64,000 bases of DNA from Bacillaceae bacterium (GTDB taxonomy: Bacteria > Bacillota > Bacilli > Bacillales > Alkalibacillaceae). The notes under the pieces were generated by a model. It made no database searches. It saw nothing but the letters and a program-made list of their open reading frames with translations, and was not told where the DNA came from. The translations under genes and the position numbers were made by a program. Positions within the stretch are counted from its first letter, which is position 1. Every line of letters begins with the position of its first letter. Shown piece after piece: positions 58,488 through 64,000 of this stretch. Location of the stretch: contig JACDOD010000001.1 in assembly GCA_017656265.1 (NCBI GenBank), positions 248,001-312,000 on the forward strand. Direction: 5' to 3'.

Positions 58488-60488
58488 TTATTTCATTAAT
58501 TCCTCTGCATGCTTAACAACATTTTCTACTGTAAATCCGTATTCTTCCATTACCTTGTTTCCAGGAGCAGAGGCACCGAATGTTTCAATTCCGATTATTA
58601 TCCCTTCTGCGCCAACATAGCGGTCCCATCCAAGCGGTGCAGCCATTTCAATGGCGATACGCTTTTTAATGGATGAAGGGAGTATGCTTTGTTTGTACTC
58701 TTCGCCCTGCTTTTCAAAACGGTCCCAGGAAGGCATACTGATCACCCTTGCGTCAATGCCTTTTTCCTTTAGGGTCTTTTGTGCTTCGATGGCAAGCTGT
58801 ACTTCCGAACCAGAAGCTAACAGAAGCAGGTCTGCTTCTTCTTTTTCACTGTCAGAAATAATATAAGCACCCTTTTGAACCCCTTCTGCTGCAGAGTCCT
58901 TCGTTCCTATTAAAGTTGGAAGCTTTTGGCGGGTCAGTACAAGTGCAGTTGGTGTTTGCTCAGATTCTAATGCCAGCTTCCAGGCTGCTTTTGTTTCATT
59001 TCCATCTGCTGGACGTATAACTGAGAGATTAGGCATTGCGCGCAGAGACGGTAAATGCTCAATCGGCTGATGGGTAGGGCCATCTTCACCAACAGCAATA
59101 GAGTCATGCGTGAATACATAAGTTACAGGTAAATTCATCAGTGCAGACAGACGTACAGCTGGTCTCAGATAATCACTAAAGACAAAGAATGTCCCGCCAA
59201 ATACTTTCAGTCCTCCATGAAGAGCCATACCGTTTAATGCCGCAGCCATGGCAAATTCCCGCACACCAAACCAGATATTCCGGCCGGTATACTGGCTTCC
59301 AGGGCCAAAGTCATCTTCATTTTTAATCGTTGTTTTATTAGAGCCTGCTAAGTCAGCACTACCGCCGATAAAGTATGGAATGTTCTTCGCTATTGCATTG
59401 ATCATATCACCGGAAGCATTGCGTGTAGCCAGAGACTCTTCTTCATAGACTGGCAAATCTTTGTCCCAGCCTTCCGGTAACCTGTCATTCATTGCATCTT
59501 CAAGTTCTTTCGCAAGTTCCGGATATGTTTGTTTATATTCAGCAAACAGATGCTCCCATTCTTTTTCTTTTTCAAGTCCTCGCTCATAAACTTTTTGTTT
59601 AAAATCGTCATACACTTCTTCTGGTACATGGAAAGGATCATGTTCCCACTGATACTGCTCTTTAGTCAATTTAACTTCTGCCTCTCCAAGAGGAGCGCCA
59701 TGGGAATCAGATTTTCCAGATTTATTCGGAGAGCCAAAGCCAATCACTGTTTTAACTTCAATTAATGTAGGCTGTTCTGTATTTTCCTGTGCTGCTTTAA
59801 TCGCTTTTCGGATTTCATTGATATCATTTCCGTTTTCTACGCGAATCACTTGCCAGCCGTAAGATTTAAAGCGGTTTTCAACACTTTCAGTAAAGGAACG
59901 GTCCAGGTCTCCATCCAGAGAAATATCATTTGAGTCATATAGAACGATTAATTTTCCGAGTTTTAGATGTCCTGCAAGTGAAGCGGCTTCCTGTGATACA
60001 CCTTCCATTAAGTCTCCGTCTCCACAAATGCTATACGTATAATGATCTACTACATGAAAAGATTCCTTATTATATTTGTTTGCCAGGTACTGTTCAGCCA
60101 TTGCCATTCCAACGGCCATAGCAATGCCCTGTCCAAGCGGTCCTGTTGTGGCTTCTACCCCATCCGTATGTCCAAACTCCGGATGCCCAGGTGTTTTAGA
60201 ACCCCATTGACGGAAGTTTTTTATATCTTCCATTGAAACTTGGTAACCAGAAAGGTGAAGCAGTGAATAAAGAAGCATAGAACCATGACCTGCAGACAGT
60301 ACAAAGCGATCCCGGTTAAACCATTTTGAATTTGCAGGACTATGGTTCATAAATTCTGTCCATAATGTATATGCCATTGGTGCTGCTCCCATCGGCATAC
60401 CCGGATGACCCGACTGTGCGTTTTCGATTGCATCAATAGACAATGTTCGAATCGTGTTAATCGATAATTGTTCCACTTGATTTGCCAT
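58488..60488 (-). CDS. tkt: Transketolase
   Basis: A 666-residue thiamine-diphosphate enzyme of the pentose phosphate pathway. The ThDP and metal site is [20 protein letters not shown]. Other marks are [32 protein letters not shown] and the transketolase motif [13 protein letters not shown] with the C-terminal domain. Length is standard. A single gene with its own leader. Confidence 0.95.
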   Translation of the reverse strand: MANQVEQLSINTIRTLSIDAIENAQSGHPGMPMGAAPMAYTLWTEFMNHSPANSKWFNRDRFVLSAGHGSMLLYSLLHLSGYQVSMEDIKNFRQWGSKTPGHPEFGHTDGVEATTGPLGQGIAMAVGMAMAEQYLANKYNKESFHVVDHYTYSICGDGDLMEGVSQEAASLAGHLKLGKLIVLYDSNDISLDGDLDRSFTESVENRFKSYGWQVIRVENGNDINEIRKAIKAAQENTEQPTLIEVKTVIGFGSPNKSGKSDSHGAPLGEAEVKLTKEQYQWEHDPFHVPEEVYDDFKQKVYERGLEKEKEWEHLFAEYKQTYPELAKELEDAMNDRLPEGWDKDLPVYEEESLATRNASGDMINAIAKNIPYFIGGSADLAGSNKTTIKNEDDFGPGSQYTGRNIWFGVREFAMAAALNGMALHGGLKVFGGTFFVFSDYLRPAVRLSALMNLPVTYVFTHDSIAVGEDGPTHQPIEHLPSLRAMPNLSVIRPADGNETKAAWKLALESEQTPTALVLTRQKLPTLIGTKDSAAEGVQKGAYIISDSEKEEADLLLLASGSEVQLAIEAQKTLKEKGIDARVISMPSWDRFEKQGEEYKQSILPSSIKKRIAIEMAAPLGWDRYVGAEGIIIGIETFGASAPGNKVMEEYGFTVENVVKHAEELMK

Positions 60489-60609
60489 TCTTGATCTCCT
60501 TTCTTAAGCCTTCTTTCGCAATACAACAATATAATCCTATACTGAATAATGTCTTGACACAAGTTATTATTGAAAAAAAGCATAAAAATCGGCACTAATT
60601 CTGCTGATC

Positions 60610-60843
60610 TTAGTGTTTTTTATTTTGCCGTTTTAATTCCTTTAATTTTTCTGGAGTAACATCGTTTCCAAGGGGATCAACTATTTTAATCGATGTCAGC
60701 TGATTTTTGAAAGATGCTCGTACACTTTTTAAGTACTCCTGGCGAAGTTTCTGCTGTTCCTGTTTTTCTTCTTCTGTCAGTCCTTCTGCCTTTGATTTCC
60801 TCGCAAGCTCATTTATCCGGTTAATTTTCTCCTTTGAAATCAT
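60610..60843 (-). CDS. ynzC: YnzC (UPF0291/DUF896)
   Basis: A 77-residue helical hairpin protein: [20 protein letters not shown], then [17 protein letters not shown]. In B. subtilis it is cotranscribed with yneA and yneB in the LexA-controlled operon. Function unknown. GGAGAGA precedes the ATG. Confidence 0.93.
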   Translation of the reverse strand: MISKEKINRINELARKSKAEGLTEEEKQEQQKLRQEYLKSVRASFKNQLTSIKIVDPLGNDVTPEKLKELKRQNKKH

Positions 60844-60948
60844 GACAGTCTCTCCTTATTGCCTATAGTCTATAATATTCATAAATATCTGATGGTACAA
60901 AAAAAGACAAGGTCACTCTCTGACCCTTGTCTCTCCATTACTAACATA

Positions 60949-61623
<675 letters not shown>

Positions 61624-61643
61624 CTAGTCATGATGCAATGTGT

Positions 61644-61736
61644 CTATACTGCTACCATCGTAAAGTACATAAAAATCAGGCTTAAAACAAAGAGCACCAT
61701 AAATGTTATATCAATCTTTGAGGGTTTTTCAAACAT
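61644..61736 (-). CDS. Minimal YneA-like SOS membrane peptide
   Basis: A 30-residue ORF in the yneA position: MFEKPSKIDITFMVLFVLSL, then one more half-helix to Ala-Val and TAG. GGAGGCGG lies six bases before the ATG. The SOS boxes lie directly upstream. YneA of B. subtilis is about 105 residues with a membrane segment and a LysM domain and blocks cell division; here only a membrane segment exists, and only 27 bases remain before yneB. It could be a degenerate yneA or a different small SOS peptide. Confidence 0.55.
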   Translation of the reverse strand: MFEKPSKIDITFMVLFVLSLIFMYFTMVAV

Positions 61737-61753
61737 TTTAAACCGCCTCCACA

Positions 61754-61765
61754 GAACTTTTGTTC
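61754..61765. promoter_or_regulatory. LexA (SOS) box 1
   Basis: GAACTTTTGTTC matches the Bacillus GAAC-N4-GTTC LexA consensus perfectly. It is 18 bases upstream of the yneA-like ORF. Confidence 0.75.
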
Positions 61766-61786
61766 GATTACCTGTATTATATATAC

Positions 61787-61798
61787 GAACATTCGTTC
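61787..61798. promoter_or_regulatory. LexA (SOS) box 2
   Basis: CGAACATTCGTTCT contains GAAC-ATTC-GTTC, a perfect LexA site in the middle of the divergent region. Confidence 0.85.
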
Positions 61799-61816
61799 TT
61801 GTCAACATTTTTTTGC

Positions 61817-61828
61817 GAACGAATGTTT
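61817..61828. promoter_or_regulatory. LexA (SOS) box 3
   Basis: CGAACGAATGTTTG contains GAAC-GAAT-GTTT, one base off consensus. It is the nearest to lexA; the three centres are 33 and 30 bases apart. Confidence 0.8.
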
Positions 61829-61893
61829 GTATAAGATGGTAAATCGTGTTATAATATTCTTAATTCAGATAATATGCACGAGGTGAAACGAAT

Positions 61894-62517
61894 ATGAACA
61901 AGCTTTCTAAAAGACAGCAAGCCATTTTAGATTACATAAAGGACCAGGTTACGGAAAAGGGCTATCCACCTTCTGTGCGGGAGATTGCTAAAGCAGTTGG
62001 TCTGGCATCCAGTTCAACTGTTCACGGTCACTTATCCCGCCTTGAACAAAAAGGATTTATCCGGAGAGACCCGACTAAACCAAGGGCTATTGAAATACTG
62101 GATCTTGAAGAAGAAAACCAGATTCCAAAAAACGATGCGGCCTATGCTCCCCTGATCGGTAAAGTAACAGCGGGGGAACCGATCACTGCGATCGAAAATA
62201 TCGAAGAATACATTCCGGTACCGGCTCACCTCGCTCCTTCAGCTGATGATTTATTTGTATTAAAAGTTGAGGGGGAAAGTATGATTGAAGCGGGAATATT
62301 AAATGAGGACCTCGTGATCGTCCGAAAACAGCAGACAGCTCAGAACGGAGATATCGTAGTGGCAATGACGGAAGAAGGAGAAGCAACGGTTAAGCGTTTT
62401 TTTAAAGAGAAGGATTATATCCGGCTACAACCGGAGAATGCCACGATGGAACCAATTATCGTTCATAACGTAACTATTCTCGGGAAAGTAGTTGGCCTCT
62501 TTCGGGAAATTTATTAA
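61894..62517 (+). CDS. lexA: LexA repressor
   Basis: A 207-residue SOS repressor. The winged HTH is residues 1-65 ([20 protein letters not shown]). The self-cleavage bond is Ala93-Gly94 in GKVTAGEPI. The catalytic Ser129 is in [10 protein letters not shown] and Lys167 in EATVKRFF. It is divergent from the yneA-yneB-ynzC genes and is controlled by its own boxes. Confidence 0.96.
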   Translation: MNKLSKRQQAILDYIKDQVTEKGYPPSVREIAKAVGLASSSTVHGHLSRLEQKGFIRRDPTKPRAIEILDLEEENQIPKNDAAYAPLIGKVTAGEPITAIENIEEYIPVPAHLAPSADDLFVLKVEGESMIEAGILNEDLVIVRKQQTAQNGDIVVAMTEEGEATVKRFFKEKDYIRLQPENATMEPIIVHNVTILGKVVGLFREIY

Positions 62518-62541
62518 CACCATGACCGTTCCTTAACATTC

Positions 62542-62571
62542 GTTCCCTCACTGGGCCGTTCGTGAGGGAAC
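62542..62571 (+). terminator. Hairpin after lexA
   Basis: GTTCCCTCAC pairs perfectly with GTGAGGGAAC; the following ATTATTT gives a weak U-run. Confidence 0.65.
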
Positions 62572-62599
62572 ATTATTTAAATATGAAGGACCAAATAAA

Positions 62600-62635
62600 A
62601 ACCTCCTCAGGCAACAAATGTTGCTTGAGGAGGTT
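62600..62635 (-). terminator. Terminator of glnA
   Basis: ACCTCCTCA pairs with TGAGGAGGT, with inner GCAACA/TGTTGC, and TTTTATTTGG follows on the minus strand, just past the glnA stop. Confidence 0.85.
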
Positions 62636-62644
62636 TCGTGTGAA

Positions 62645-63982
62645 TTAATATGAAGTTAAGTACTGCTCTCTCTCCCACGGATGAACCTGTGTTCTAAACA
62701 TATCCCATTCAATTTCTTTTGCTTCTACAAAGTGTTCAAACAAGTGACTTCCTAGAGCATTAATGATTACTTCATCATTCTTTAACAGTTCAAGAGCTTC
62801 AAATAAAGTGCCTGGCAGATCTTCAATGCCATGTTCAATCCGCTCTTGTTTATCCATGACATAAATATTCCGATCTACTGGTGTTGGCGGAGTCAATTTA
62901 TTTTCTATCCCGTCTAAACCTGCTGCAAGCATTGCAGCCATTGCCAGATATGGGTTCGCAGCCGGGTCCACACTTCTGACTTCAATGCGGGTGCTTAATC
63001 CCCTCGAAGATGGAATACGGATTAATGGACTTCTGTTTTGTCCGGACCAGGCAACATATACAGGAGCTTCATACCCAGGCACCAGCCGTTTATAGGAGTT
63101 TACGGTAGGGTTAGTGACCGCTGTAAAGTTTCTTGCGTGTTTAATGATGCCTGCAATGAACTGGTAAGCTGTCTCGCTTAACTGCATCTCTCCTTCGGGA
63201 TCAAAGAATGCGTTCTGATTTCCCTTGAATAAGGACATATTGGAGTGCATTCCAGAACCATTTACACCAAACAGCGGTTTCGGCATAAAGGTCGCATGTA
63301 GACCATGTTTTCTGGCAATTGTCTTAACGACTAACTTGAACGTTTGGATATCATCACAATGTTTGACAGCATCAGAATATTTAAAGTCGATTTCATGCTG
63401 TCCAGGTGCAACTTCGTGGTGGGATGCTTCGATTTCAAACCCCATTTCCTCCAGTTCAAGAACGATATCCCGGCGGCAATTTTCACCAAGGTCAGTAGGA
63501 GCCAGATCAAAGTATCCTCCTTTATCGTTCAATTCCATTGTTGGTTCGCCGTTTTCATCTAATTTAAACAGGAAAAACTCAGGTTCAGTTCCAATGTTAA
63601 AAGTGGTAAATCCGAGTTCTTCCATTTTCTTTAAGTTTTTCTTCAGATTGTAGCGTGGACATCCCTCAAACGGTGTTCCATCTGGCTTATAAATATCGCA
63701 GATAAAACGTGCTACTTTTCCTTTTTCAGAAGTCCAAGGGAACACAACAAAGGTGTCCAAATCCGGATATAAGTACATGTCTGATTCTTCAATTCGAACA
63801 AATCCCTCAATGGAAGAACCATCAAACATCATCTTGTTGTCCAGTGCTTTATCAAGCTGACTCAACGGGATCTCTACGTTTTTAATCGTACCCAGCATAT
63901 CTGTAAACTGCAGACGGATGAATTTTACGTTCTCCTCTTTAATCTTCTTTAAAATGTCTTCTTTTGTGTACTTAGAACCCAT
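62645..63982 (-). CDS. glnA: Glutamine synthetase, type I
   Basis: A 445-residue GSI-alpha enzyme that makes glutamine from glutamate, ammonia and ATP. Seen motifs are [12 protein letters not shown], the latch [20 protein letters not shown], metal and Glu residues in GTEPEFFLF and [13 protein letters not shown], and [20 protein letters not shown]. It lacks the adenylylation-loop Tyr context, as expected for Bacillus. CAGGAGG precedes the ATG. The usual glnR partner would lie beyond the window. Confidence 0.96.
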   Translation of the reverse strand: MGSKYTKEDILKKIKEENVKFIRLQFTDMLGTIKNVEIPLSQLDKALDNKMMFDGSSIEGFVRIEESDMYLYPDLDTFVVFPWTSEKGKVARFICDIYKPDGTPFEGCPRYNLKKNLKKMEELGFTTFNIGTEPEFFLFKLDENGEPTMELNDKGGYFDLAPTDLGENCRRDIVLELEEMGFEIEASHHEVAPGQHEIDFKYSDAVKHCDDIQTFKLVVKTIARKHGLHATFMPKPLFGVNGSGMHSNMSLFKGNQNAFFDPEGEMQLSETAYQFIAGIIKHARNFTAVTNPTVNSYKRLVPGYEAPVYVAWSGQNRSPLIRIPSSRGLSTRIEVRSVDPAANPYLAMAAMLAAGLDGIENKLTPPTPVDRNIYVMDKQERIEHGIEDLPGTLFEALELLKNDEVIINALGSHLFEHFVEAKEIEWDMFRTQVHPWEREQYLTSY

Positions 63983-64000
63983 TCTTTTTACAACCTCCTG

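Overview
The window looks like chromosomal DNA of an endospore-forming Bacillaceae (low-GC Bacillota, perhaps the Virgibacillus/Oceanobacillus side). The evidence is the AT-rich codon use, strong Shine-Dalgarno sites, spore genes (tlp, sspN-like, sspP, CotF-like coat gene, sirA) and a gene order that follows the Bacillus subtilis lexA-yne-citB-parEC region. The species cannot be named from the sequence.

Layout. 1-9.5 kb is an AT-rich, partly decayed accessory zone: lipoproteins, an HTH/PIN toxin-antitoxin pair with a broken toxin, a PspC peptide, a broken membrane gene, an ISLre2 transposase tail, an MFS exporter, an endonuclease-like tail and a nucleotidyltransferase. 9.6-18.4 kb holds citA/citR, two membrane or exported proteins, an S15-family hydrolase, a large acyl-CoA synthetase, a GNAT and a methyltransferase. 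18.5-27.0 kb is a leucine/isovalerate catabolic operon like B. subtilis yngJIH-HB-GFE, headed by a TetR regulator with a clear palindromic operator. 27.1-39.3 kb is backbone: parCE, yneT, plsY, capA-like, folE2, yidD, yneR/Q/P, small spore proteins and a TlpA thioredoxin. 39.5-44.0 kb is a redox/copper-type module: response regulator, sensor kinase, CcdA/DsbD-like membrane protein and multicopper oxidase lipoprotein. 44.2-64 kb returns to the yne backbone: acnA, sspP, then an inserted selenocysteine island, then a CotF-like gene, yneK, ccdC-yneI-(orphan mrpB)-ccdA, yneF, sirA, tkt, ynzC, yneB, a very short yneA-like ORF, lexA and glnA.

The main discovery is a complete selenocysteine (Sec) trait in a Bacillus-type backbone that in B. 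subtilis lacks it. It comprises selA, selD, selB and tRNA-Sec(UCA) within about 6.4 kb. Three genes are recoded at UGA and would be truncated or missed by ordinary gene calling: SelD itself (Sec20), a SelW/Rdx-like protein (Sec13) divergent from selD, and a HesB/IscA-like protein (Sec37) 14 kb away beside plsY. Two of the UGA codons are followed by perfect or near-perfect hairpins at SECIS distance; the third has a weaker candidate. The SelW-like gene uses UGA both as Sec and as its stop.

Other notable points: three LexA boxes between a minimal 30-residue yneA-like ORF and lexA; an orphan Mrp antiporter subunit B inside the ccd cluster; a one-base frameshift in a PAS histidine kinase between selB and selC; a hairpin that buries the ribosome site of an FbpB-like gene; a 41-45 bp repeat pair flanking a 3-kb module; and a TetR gene without a conventional start codon after its ribosome site.
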